A stretch of DNA of 58,932 nt from a bacterium BMS3Bbin10 (GTDB lineage Bacteria > Pseudomonadota > Alphaproteobacteria > Rhizobiales > Methyloligellaceae), in contig BDTT01000137.1 in the NCBI GenBank assembly GCA_002897995.1, positions 1 through 58,932 of the forward strand, written 5' to 3'. The position numbers and the translations under genes are program-made. Shown in pieces: positions 52,021-58,932 of the stretch. Within the stretch, counting starts at the first letter, position 1. Every line of letters begins with the position of its first letter. The notes under the pieces were generated by a model that was not told the DNA's origin, ran no database searches, and saw only the letters and a list, made by a program, of their open reading frames with translations.

Positions 52021-53700
52021 TTACAGTTTCAGGGCTCTCGCCATGCGGGTGTCATGGCCGTAGATGTCGCTGAAATAGGTGACTTTGCCGCTCTTTTCCA
52101 CGCGTGCCGTGAAGTAGGTGATGTTCACCGGAACCGGAGTTTTCAGGTTCACACGCTGATTCTTTTTGCTCTTAAAGGCGGCTCTGATATTGCCGGATGA
52201 CCAGCCGCGGTCGCGGGAAAGAAGGATTTCCGCAAGCTTGCGCGGATTGCGCAGCCTTACGCAGCCATAGCTGTAGGCACGCACGGTTTTGTCGAACAGG
52301 CTTTTGGTCGGCGTGTCGTGCAGGTAGACAATGTGCTTGTTCGGGAACATGAACTTCACGGCTCCCAGCGCATTTTTCGGTCCGGGCATCTGATAGAAGC
52401 GGTAAAGGCCGATATTCACCTTGTTCCAGTTGACCCTGGTGGCGTCTATGTTCTTGCCCCTGTAGGAAATATACATATTCTGCGTTTCGAGGATTCTCGG
52501 GCGCGACGAAGATCTGAACCATCCGCCACCGCCACTATTGAGATAGGGAATGATTTTCTCTCTCTTGATGGAATTGGGAACGTTCCAGTAGGGATTGAAC
52601 ACCAGATATTTCATCGTGTCGGAGAAGACCGGCGTCTGGTTCCTGGGCTTGCCAACTACAACCCGCGCGTCGGTGATCACCTTTTCGCCATCGTAAACGC
52701 GGTAACGGAATTCAGGGATATTCACCTGAACTTTGAGTTTGCCGGGATTGTAGGGAACCCAGCGCCAGCGCTCCATATTCGCCAGGATCGTCTTCACCCG
52801 GTTTTTCGGTACGCTGCCGCCATTCAGTGCGCGGCGGGTGCGCGGACCAACGAGGCCTTCCGCCGCCAGACCGCGCTTTTTCTGAAATGCCTTGACCGCC
52901 ATTTCCAGCTCGGTGTCATACACATCGGCCGGAAACAGCGGAACGCCGTTCTTCACGGGCACCGGCACTTTCAGCCGCTCGCGCACCAGTTTGATCTGTT
53001 CGTGCGTGCTGCCGGGCCGGAGCGTGGGGCCGTTGGGAATTATGACGCGTTTTTCCTCGGTGGCGCCACCGCGCATCTTCAGGAGGACCTGCCGCAAGGC
53101 CTCGAACTGCGGATGCTTGGGGTTGAAGTTCCGCAGATAGCTGGCCGGGTCGTCCAGCACCGCCATCCGCTCCATCACCGTGGCGGACTCGGGAAGATCG
53201 AGCGTCGGATCCAGATTATACGTGATTTCCTGCGGCGCCTTGCGCCCGCCGCGCGCATGACGGGCATAGGCCAGGGCGGCGTGGCTCATCTTGAGTTCGA
53301 ATTCGGCAAGGCGCGCCGTCGGAGTTATCTCGCTCGACGAAAGAACGATCTCTCCAGGCAGATCATAGTCGTCCGGATTGAGGCCGTAATCGGCCGCGCG
53401 GGTGAGCTCTCCTATGACCAGATTGGCCTTTGGCTTGAGTCCGTTTTCATCGACCCAGAGCATTTTGCCGCCTTCGGCGTAATATGCGACAAGAGCGCCG
53501 TGCTCGGCCGTTTCGTATTTGCTCTTTTTCTTAAATGGCTGAGCCAGCCGGTCCTGAACCAGAATCCGGACCGCATCCGTCCGCGTGATCAGGCTTTCCG
53601 GCGCACCGGGTTCCACCGCAAACGCCGGCCCCGCCATAAATGATCCGAGGATCAAGCCATACGCAACACTCAATCGCAGCCTCATCCGTTCCTCCTCCAT
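52021..53700 (-). CDS. L,D-transpeptidase (YcbB/LdtD type)
   Basis: 559 residues. A signal peptide (LSVAYGLILGSFMAGPAFA) is followed by a scaffold region, a PG-binding repeat with KRGLAAEGLVGPRTRRALN at about 275-293, and the YkuD catalytic domain (about 325-510). The nucleophile is Cys480 in YSYGCVRLRNP; the preceding HDTPTKSLFD is also conserved. It forms 3-3 cross-links in peptidoglycan. Neighbours are another peptidoglycan enzyme and a sigma-54 activator. Confidence 0.94.
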   Translation of the reverse strand: MEEERMRLRLSVAYGLILGSFMAGPAFAVEPGAPESLITRTDAVRILVQDRLAQPFKKKSKYETAEHGALVAYYAEGGKMLWVDENGLKPKANLVIGELTRAADYGLNPDDYDLPGEIVLSSSEITPTARLAEFELKMSHAALAYARHARGGRKAPQEITYNLDPTLDLPESATVMERMAVLDDPASYLRNFNPKHPQFEALRQVLLKMRGGATEEKRVIIPNGPTLRPGSTHEQIKLVRERLKVPVPVKNGVPLFPADVYDTELEMAVKAFQKKRGLAAEGLVGPRTRRALNGGSVPKNRVKTILANMERWRWVPYNPGKLKVQVNIPEFRYRVYDGEKVITDARVVVGKPRNQTPVFSDTMKYLVFNPYWNVPNSIKREKIIPYLNSGGGGWFRSSSRPRILETQNMYISYRGKNIDATRVNWNKVNIGLYRFYQMPGPKNALGAVKFMFPNKHIVYLHDTPTKSLFDKTVRAYSYGCVRLRNPRKLAEILLSRDRGWSSGNIRAAFKSKKNQRVNLKTPVPVNITYFTARVEKSGKVTYFSDIYGHDTRMARALKL

Positions 53701-53854
53701 TCAGAATAGCTCAGGAATTCCACCCCAACCCGATTCTCACAAAAAACTATTATGCGATCCCGGGTTTGGCCAGCAACGAACGCGTGAAGCGGTCCGATTC
53801 GGGGCATTTTGTGACTCCGATGTGGCATTCTTGCCAGCCTTTGCCGCGATTTGG

Positions 53855-55360
53855 TCAACTTGTATGGGCCTCGAGCCCGAATTCGCGCATTTTGCGGTAG
53901 AGCGTCGAGCGGCCAATTCCCAACTTCTTCGCGATTTCAGTCATGTGGCCGCGATAGCGCCCGATCGCCAGACGGATCATGTCGGCTTCGACCTCCTCGA
54001 GGGCACGAACATTCCCCGCCTGATCCAGCGCCGGGATACCAAGTTCCTCCCGCCCGTTTTCGGCCGAGAGCGCTATGGTCGCCGGAACCGAGGCCTCGGC
54101 GCCGAGGACGACGGGACCCTCGATCTTCGGTGTTTCGTCCTTCGGCGCGGGCGCGGGCGGGGTCAACGCCTCAAAGCCTTCCACATGGGCCGCTATCTGC
54201 GGGAATTCGTTGACCGTGAGCGTGCTCTGGTCGGCCAGGACGACCGCGCGGAAGATTGCATTTTCCAGCTGGCGCACATTTCCCGGCCACGGATAGCGCT
54301 GGATCATATCCAGCGCTTCGGCGGTAACGCCGTCGATCTTCTTGCCTTCCTCGGACGCGAACCGCTCCACGAAATGTTCGATCAGCTCCGGCACGTCAAC
54401 CATGCGCTCGCGCAGCGGCGGCACCCACACGGGGAACACGTTGAGGCGGTAATAGAGGTCTTCGCGGAACTTGCCCTCATTGACGAGCCTGATCATGTCC
54501 TGATTGGTCGCGGAAATGAGACGGAAATCCACCTTGATCGGGCGCTTTGCGCCGACGGGATCGATTTCCCCATCCTGAAGCGCGCGCAGCAGTTTGACCT
54601 GGGCGTCGAGCGGCAACTCGCCGACTTCGTCGAGGAACAGCGTGCCGCCGTCGGCTTCGGCGAATTTGCCCTCGCGTTTGGCGCAGGCGCCGGTAAAAGA
54701 TCCCTTTTCGTGGCCGAACAGAATGCTCTCCACCAGGTTTTCCGGAATCGCGCCGCAATTCACCGTGACAAAGGGTTTGCCGGCGCGCTCGCTCTCACCC
54801 TGAATGGCCAGCGCGATCAGTTCCTTGCCGACACCGCTTTCACCTTCGATGAGGACGGGAATGTTCGATTGGCCGGCGCGCTTGCCCAACTCGATCACCC
54901 GGGACATGACCTCGCCCTTGGCGATCAGGTCGCCGAATGTGAAAGTGCCGGTCGCCTTGCGGGAGATCCGGTTGATTTCGCCTTCGAGCGTGTTGATTCG
55001 CAACGCGTTCTTGATGGACACTTCGAGCCGCTCCGGGCTCACCGGCTTGACGACGAAATCGGTAGCGCCCGCGCGCATCGCGCCGATTGCGGTATCCATG
55101 GAGCCGTTGGCGGTCTGAACGATGACCGGGGGGGAGGCGGGGTCGGGACGCAGACGGTCCAGAACGCCCATGCCATCGAGGCCGGGCATGACCAGATCCA
55201 GCAGGACAAGATCGATTTTCGCGCCTTCTTCCTTGAGACGGTCAAGCGCCTGCTCGCCGCTCTCGGCGATCACGGTCTCATGTCCGAATGTCTTGACGGC
55301 TTCTTCTAGGATACGCCGCTGGGCAGGATCGTCATCGACGATCAGGATGCACTTGGCCAT
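53855..55360 (-). CDS. Sigma-54-dependent response regulator
   Basis: 501 residues: receiver domain (Asp55 in LVLLDLVMPGLDG), AAA+ domain with Walker A GESGVGKE near 170 and Walker B GGTLFLDEVGELP, and a C-terminal Fis-type helix-turn-helix (KLGIGRSTLYRKMREFGL). The sigma-54 contact loop reads GSFTGA, with Ser where most activators have Ala. An Ala/Pro-rich linker separates the AAA+ and HTH parts. No histidine kinase gene is adjacent. The target genes cannot be named. Confidence 0.93.
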   Translation of the reverse strand: MAKCILIVDDDPAQRRILEEAVKTFGHETVIAESGEQALDRLKEEGAKIDLVLLDLVMPGLDGMGVLDRLRPDPASPPVIVQTANGSMDTAIGAMRAGATDFVVKPVSPERLEVSIKNALRINTLEGEINRISRKATGTFTFGDLIAKGEVMSRVIELGKRAGQSNIPVLIEGESGVGKELIALAIQGESERAGKPFVTVNCGAIPENLVESILFGHEKGSFTGACAKREGKFAEADGGTLFLDEVGELPLDAQVKLLRALQDGEIDPVGAKRPIKVDFRLISATNQDMIRLVNEGKFREDLYYRLNVFPVWVPPLRERMVDVPELIEHFVERFASEEGKKIDGVTAEALDMIQRYPWPGNVRQLENAIFRAVVLADQSTLTVNEFPQIAAHVEGFEALTPPAPAPKDETPKIEGPVVLGAEASVPATIALSAENGREELGIPALDQAGNVRALEEVEADMIRLAIGRYRGHMTEIAKKLGIGRSTLYRKMREFGLEAHTS

Positions 55361-55636
55361 AACGCGAACTCACTACTCTTGACTGTTACGCAAACAATAC
55401 AAACCGGCGTCAATCGCGCTGACCAAGGCGTCCGCGCGGACACAAATCAGCCGGTTTACAGCCGCACGTTAGGCCAAGATGGTAAAAAACCTCTTTACCC
55501 GGTGTTCGATTTTGGGCCTGTGACCATCGCAAACGCAGGCTGCTCTTGGTTTTTTTCTTTTTACAACTTCGTGTCTTGAAGCTTAAAGCCCCCCGCCGCA
55601 CATTAGAAACGACACACAAACCGCATTTCGGGAGCG

Positions 55637-57502
55637 ATGAAACAGCCCATGACGACTCACCTGACGACGCCATTTGGAATCGGTATCCCGCACGACAAAA
55701 CGGCTTCGGCGGCCGTCTCCCCCGCCGCTTTGGGCGAGATGCCGGAATGGGACCTGTCGGATCTCTATTCCGGGCCGGATTCAAAAGAACTCAAATCCGA
55801 CCTGGTGCGGCTGGATGAAGAGGCGGGCGCCTTTCAGGACCGCTATCAGGGCGCGCTCGCCGCATTGACCGAGCAGGGCGGAGCCGCGCTCGCCGAAAGC
55901 ATACGCGTCTTTGAGGGCATGAGCGATAGGATCGGCCGGATCGGATCCTATGCGGGTCTGCTGTATGCGGGCGACACGTCCGACCCGGAGCACGCCAAGT
56001 TTTATGGTGATGTTCAGGAAAAGCTGACGGGCATCACCACCAAGCTGCTGTTCTATCCGCTTGAGTTTAACCGCCTGGAGGACGGCGCTCTGGAAGCCGC
56101 GCTCAAGGACGGCGAGCTGGCGCATTACGCGCCCTGGATTGAGGACCTGCGCAAAGAGAAGCCGTATCAGCTTTCCGATGAAATCGAGAAGCTGTTCCAT
56201 GAGAAATCCATCTCCGGGCGCGGCGCGTGGAACCGGTTGTTCAACGAGACCATGACGGCGCTGCGGTTCAAGATCGGGGACGAGGAGCTAAGCCTTGAGC
56301 CGACGCTCAACCGGCTTCTGGATCAGGACGGTGCGAAGCGCAAGGAGGCCTCCCAGGCGCTTAGCGGCGTCTTCGGGAAGAATTTGCGGTTGTTCACGCT
56401 CATCACCAACACCCTGGCCAAGGACAAGGAAATCTCCGATCGCTGGCGCGGTTTCGAGGACGTTGCGGATTCACGCCACCTGGCGAACCGGGTTGAACGC
56501 CCCGTCGTCGAAGCGCTCGTGGGCGCCGTCGAGGACGCCTATCCGCGCATGTCGCACCGCTACTATGCGCTCAAAGCGCGCTGGATGGGGCAGGACAAGC
56601 TGGCCCACTGGGACCGCAACGCGCCGCTGCCCGAAGAGCCGCGGCAGGTGATTGAGTGGGCGCAGGCGCAAGACATGGTGCTCGAAGCCTATGGGGCGTT
56701 TGCACCCGAGATGGCGTCCATCGCCAGCGACTTCTTTGAAAAGAACTGGATTGACGCCCCCGTGCGCGACGGAAAATCGCCCGGCGCATTCTCGCACCCC
56801 ACGGTGCCCAGCGCGCACCCCTATATCCTGATGAACTATCAGGGCAAGCCGCGCGATGTGATGACGCTGGCCCATGAGCTGGGTCACGGGGTGCATCAGG
56901 TTCTGGCGGCAAAGCAGGGGCCGCTGATGGCGCCAACGCCCCTGACGCTGGCGGAAACCGCGAGCGTGTTCGGTGAAATGCTGACCTTCAAGACGCTGCT
57001 GGCCCAGGCTGGAACGCTCAAGGAGCGCAAGGCGCTGATTGCCTCGAAGGTTGAGGACATGCTCAATACGGTGGTCCGCCAGATCGCCTTCTATACCTAT
57101 GAGCGCAAGGTCCACACCGCCCGCCGGGAGGGCGAGCTCACCTCCGACCAGCTTGGCGAGATTTGGATGGAGGTACAGGCCAGGAGCCTGGGGCCGGCCA
57201 TCGATCTCAGACCCGGCTATGAGACCTTCTGGTGCTATATCCCGCATTTCATCCATTCGCCCTTCTATGTCTACGCCTATGCGTTCGGCGAGTGCCTGGT
57301 GAACTCGCTCTATGCGGTCTATGAAAACGCGCATGAGGGATTTGCCGAAAAATATCTCGATATGCTGCGCGCCGGCGGCACCAAGCATCACAAGGCGCTG
57401 CTAGAACCCTTCGCCCTGGACGCCAGCGACCCGGACTTCTGGGCCATCGGGCTGAAGGTTATCGAGGATCTGATCGATGAGCTGGAGGCGATGGACGCCT
57501 GA
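55637..57502 (+). CDS. pepF: Oligoendopeptidase F (M3 family)
   Basis: 621 residues. The zinc motif is HELGH near residue 412 in TLAHELGHGVHQVL, with the third ligand Glu in the following helix (TLAETASVFGE). N-terminal helical domain with YSGPDSKELKSDL. It cleaves oligopeptides of about 7-17 residues in the cytoplasm. The start at 55637 is plausible; MTTHLTTPF ten bases on is an alternative. The downstream toxin-antitoxin genes are in the same direction but have their own promoter. Confidence 0.93.
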   Translation: MKQPMTTHLTTPFGIGIPHDKTASAAVSPAALGEMPEWDLSDLYSGPDSKELKSDLVRLDEEAGAFQDRYQGALAALTEQGGAALAESIRVFEGMSDRIGRIGSYAGLLYAGDTSDPEHAKFYGDVQEKLTGITTKLLFYPLEFNRLEDGALEAALKDGELAHYAPWIEDLRKEKPYQLSDEIEKLFHEKSISGRGAWNRLFNETMTALRFKIGDEELSLEPTLNRLLDQDGAKRKEASQALSGVFGKNLRLFTLITNTLAKDKEISDRWRGFEDVADSRHLANRVERPVVEALVGAVEDAYPRMSHRYYALKARWMGQDKLAHWDRNAPLPEEPRQVIEWAQAQDMVLEAYGAFAPEMASIASDFFEKNWIDAPVRDGKSPGAFSHPTVPSAHPYILMNYQGKPRDVMTLAHELGHGVHQVLAAKQGPLMAPTPLTLAETASVFGEMLTFKTLLAQAGTLKERKALIASKVEDMLNTVVRQIAFYTYERKVHTARREGELTSDQLGEIWMEVQARSLGPAIDLRPGYETFWCYIPHFIHSPFYVYAYAFGECLVNSLYAVYENAHEGFAEKYLDMLRAGGTKHHKALLEPFALDASDPDFWAIGLKVIEDLIDELEAMDA

Positions 57503-57523
57503 GGCGTGACGGGCCTCACGGGG

Positions 57524-57548
57524 TATGTTATACATTCTGTACAACATA
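57524..57548 (+). promoter_or_regulatory. Operator of the abrB-doc module
   Basis: An 11-base inverted repeat around TTC: TATGTTATACA (57524-57534) and TGTACAACATA (57538-57548) match at ten of eleven positions. TATACA could be the -10 box. It lies 15 bases before the antitoxin start, as expected for autorepression by an AbrB/MazE-type antitoxin. Confidence 0.65.
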
Positions 57549-57563
57549 ACCGGAGCGCCGCCC

Positions 57564-57788
57564 ATGAAACTCGAAATCAAGAAGATTGGAAATTCCACGG
57601 GCATCATTTTGCCGAAGGAATTGCTGGCCAGGATCAATCTGGTGCAAGGAGACTCCGTATACGTTACCGAGACGCCTGATGGTGGATTGAAGCTTGCCGC
57701 GCGTGAGCCGGAATTCGAACAGGGCATGGAGATCGCGCGCAAAGCCATGCGAAAATACAAGAATGCTTTGCGTGAGCTGGCGAAGTGA
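57564..57788 (+). CDS. AbrB/MazE-type antitoxin
   Basis: 74 residues. KLEIKKIGNSTGIILPKELLARINLVQGDSVYVTET is a swapped-hairpin AbrB domain (about 2-45). The C-terminal helix (EQGMEIARKAMRKYKNALRELAK) would bind and neutralise the Doc toxin encoded next. The start at 57564 is chosen because the domain begins there; 13 earlier residues lie within the operator. The four-base overlap with doc shows coupling. Confidence 0.9.
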   Translation: MKLEIKKIGNSTGIILPKELLARINLVQGDSVYVTETPDGGLKLAAREPEFEQGMEIARKAMRKYKNALRELAK

Positions 57789-58171
57789 AGGAACCCATCT
57801 GGCTATCGGCTGACCTGGTCATAGCCATTCATGACGAACAGCTTTGCCTCTATGGCGGGCCTGAAGGGTTACGCGATTCAGGCGCCCTGGAATCGGCGCT
57901 AGGCCGCGCGCGGAACCGCTTTCATTATGACAAGGGCGATCTGGCGGCGCTGGCAGCGGCATATGCATTCGGCATTGCCAACAACCACGCATTCGTTGAT
58001 GGCAACAAACGCACGGCATTTCTCGCGATCATTACATTTCTTGGATTGAATGGCATCGATTTTGACGTAGCCGAACCTGAAGCTGTAATTATAATCCGTG
58101 GCGTCGCCGCCGGGGAAATAGACGAGGGCGGGCTCACGCGCTGGATTGCGGATAATCTGCCCGATGGCTGA
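57785..58171 (+). CDS. doc: Doc (death-on-curing) family toxin
   Basis: 128 residues. The Fic motif is HAFVDGNKRTA (about residues 67-77). IWLSADLVIAIHDEQLCLYGG at the start and LESALGRARNRF further on are typical of Doc. Doc phosphorylates elongation factor Tu, and other Fic proteins AMPylate targets. GTG start overlaps the antitoxin stop. A phd-type antitoxin is more usual; an AbrB-type partner is less common but known for Doc. Confidence 0.92.
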   Translation: MKEPIWLSADLVIAIHDEQLCLYGGPEGLRDSGALESALGRARNRFHYDKGDLAALAAAYAFGIANNHAFVDGNKRTAFLAIITFLGLNGIDFDVAEPEAVIIIRGVAAGEIDEGGLTRWIADNLPDG

Positions 58172-58670
58172 CAGGCCCATTGCGGGGAGCAAGCCCGAAT
58201 ACCCCATCCCCTGGATTGCGGCCTATTTTCTGACCGGGCTCATCGTGATCGGCGGGTCGTTCGTCATGGTCTGGTATCTGAACCGGTTTTCGTCCGACTA
58301 TGACTATGCCGATCCGGACATGGGCTTTCTGGAGCGGATCGTCCTGTCGCCGACGCCGCGCCGGGCGGACTTCAGCGCGCTCAATGGCGGCGATTGGCGG
58401 GTGCTCTGTCTCGTGGGGTGGAGGGGCGATCCGGGCGAGGCGCTGAAAGCGGCGGGAATTGGCGATGCTCCGGCCAGTGCACTCCTTGAGGAGATCGAGC
58501 GCACCGGGAGCGGCGTCGCGCAAAGCGAGTTCCTCTTCGCCTACACCGACAGATCCGGCACGCCAAAGGCGCTGCGGCACCCGCACGGATTCGCATTCGC
58601 GCAAAAAGGCGACGCCGCCTGCATCTCCCGCAACCAGCCGGTTCTGCGGCTTCCGGCGGGCAGCGACTAG
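58164..58670 (+). CDS. Hypothetical single-pass membrane protein
   Basis: 168 residues. A short polar N-terminus is followed by a membrane segment (about 17-38, PWIAAYFLTGLIVIGGSFVMVWYL). A soluble part follows with RADFSALNGGDWRVLCLVGWRGDP and SEFLFAYTDRSGTPKAL. No family is recognised. The start overlaps the doc stop by eight bases, so the gene could be coupled to the toxin module or have been captured by it. The TAG stop lies in the CTAG that begins repeat copy D. Confidence 0.68.
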   Translation: MADRPIAGSKPEYPIPWIAAYFLTGLIVIGGSFVMVWYLNRFSSDYDYADPDMGFLERIVLSPTPRRADFSALNGGDWRVLCLVGWRGDPGEALKAAGIGDAPASALLEEIERTGSGVAQSEFLFAYTDRSGTPKALRHPHGFAFAQKGDAACISRNQPVLRLPAGSD

Positions 58671-58709
58671 ATCGCTTCATGTTCTGATGGAATCAAAACC
58701 GCGATCTAG
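58667..58709. repeat. CTAG-bounded repeat, half-copy D
   Basis: Hairpin 2 only, from CTAG (58667-58670) to CTAG (58706-58709), oriented as copy C. Arms GATCGC / GCGATC and TTCTGAT / ATCAAAAC are present. The first CTAG contains the stop codon of the preceding gene. The sequence that should continue into hairpin 1 is replaced by the IS630-like element. Confidence 0.82.
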
Positions 58710-58932
58710 AGCAGGTTTGAGCATCCCCGATTCAAATTGAGGATTCCCTTTTCCGTCTTGCCATGATTCCCTCCTGAAACTGATTTGCGGGGAGGTTTTC
58801 ATGTCACGAGCATACAGTTGTGATCTTCGGCACCGGGTACTTGATGCGATCGACGGTGGGCTATCGACGCACAAAGCGGCAAAGCGCTTCGGTATTGGTG
58901 TTGCGACAGCGGTACGTTGGCATCGTGTCTGG
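58710..58932 (+). mobile_element. Left end of an IS630-family insertion sequence (partial)
   Basis: A non-coding stretch of about 90 bases precedes a transposase gene that runs off the window. The family inserts at TA dinucleotides; the boundary TA at 58707-58708 in the preceding CTAG fits. The exact terminal repeat cannot be defined because the other end is outside the window. Confidence 0.6.
58801..58932 (+). CDS. IS630-family transposase, N-terminal part
   Basis: 44 residues before the window edge. AYSCDLRHRVLDAIDGG and LSTHKAAKRFGIGVATAVRWHR form the N-terminal helix-turn-helix of IS630/Tc1-type transposases. A GGGGAGG ribosome-binding site precedes the ATG. The catalytic DDE domain is not within the window, so the element could be intact or broken. 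Confidence 0.83.
   Translation, partial: MSRAYSCDLRHRVLDAIDGGLSTHKAAKRFGIGVATAVRWHRVW

Noticed and set aside
1-58932. CRISPR array, rRNA operon or prophage
   Set aside because: No regularly spaced direct repeats, no rRNA-like conserved segments, and no phage structural genes were seen on either strand.

Overview
The window reads as a chromosomal segment of an alphaproteobacterium. The lineage call rests on several genes and RNAs largely confined to that class: a GapR-type (DUF2312) nucleoid protein, a CpdR cell-cycle response regulator, AapJ/AapQ/AapM general amino-acid transport genes, DUF1036 and DUF1244 proteins, and a suhB/MmgR-type small RNA. GC content is high almost throughout, and genes are closely packed on both strands. 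The order within the class cannot be fixed from the sequence alone.

Layout. Positions 1-2300 are accessory-like: a visibly more AT-rich TIR-domain gene translationally coupled to a 54-residue zinc ribbon, then a DUF4258/DUF2283 pair that looks like a toxin-antitoxin module. Positions 2300-8150 hold lepA, an SPFH/NfeD membrane pair, the flagellar stator genes motB/motA and a small lipoprotein. Positions 8250-21470 form an envelope region: kdsD, an outer-membrane beta-barrel, galU, galE, two MltB-type lytic transglycosylases, two SGNH hydrolases and an MBOAT O-acyltransferase. Positions 21500-29000 hold a HigBA module, the hibernation factor hpf and the glutamate synthase operon gltB-gltD.

Positions 29300-36900 carry an S9 peptidase, a cyclase-family hydrolase, an Hsp20 gene with a probable ROSE thermometer, an alpha/beta hydrolase, a HisN-type phosphatase, the suhB/MmgR RNA, an N-formylglutamate amidohydrolase and cpdR. 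Then come tRNA-Val(GAC), an MMPL transporter and aapJQM (no aapP follows). Next are a zinc-free type L36, a TPR protein, and a reverse-strand operon EamA transporter - glycerate kinase - DUF1036 - pyruvate kinase. The last part has a second formylglutamate-amidohydrolase-like gene, DUF1244, gapR, an M15-like peptidase, an L,D-transpeptidase, a sigma-54 activator, oligoendopeptidase F, an AbrB-Doc module and the start of an IS630-family element.

The most unusual signal is a dispersed palindromic repeat bounded by CTAG. It occurs four times. In every case a terminal CTAG supplies the TAG stop codon of the neighbouring gene; one copy sits between two convergent genes and supplies both stops. One copy carries a second hairpin nested in its loop, and one is only a half-copy directly next to the IS630-like element. 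Other signals worth a look are the TIR/zinc-ribbon bicistron, a 34-bp-arm palindrome between convergent genes, a 90-nt multi-hairpin element upstream of the MMPL gene, the suhB/MmgR RNA with a perfect palindrome at its promoter, and the probable ROSE element. All calls are by reading; no database search was possible.
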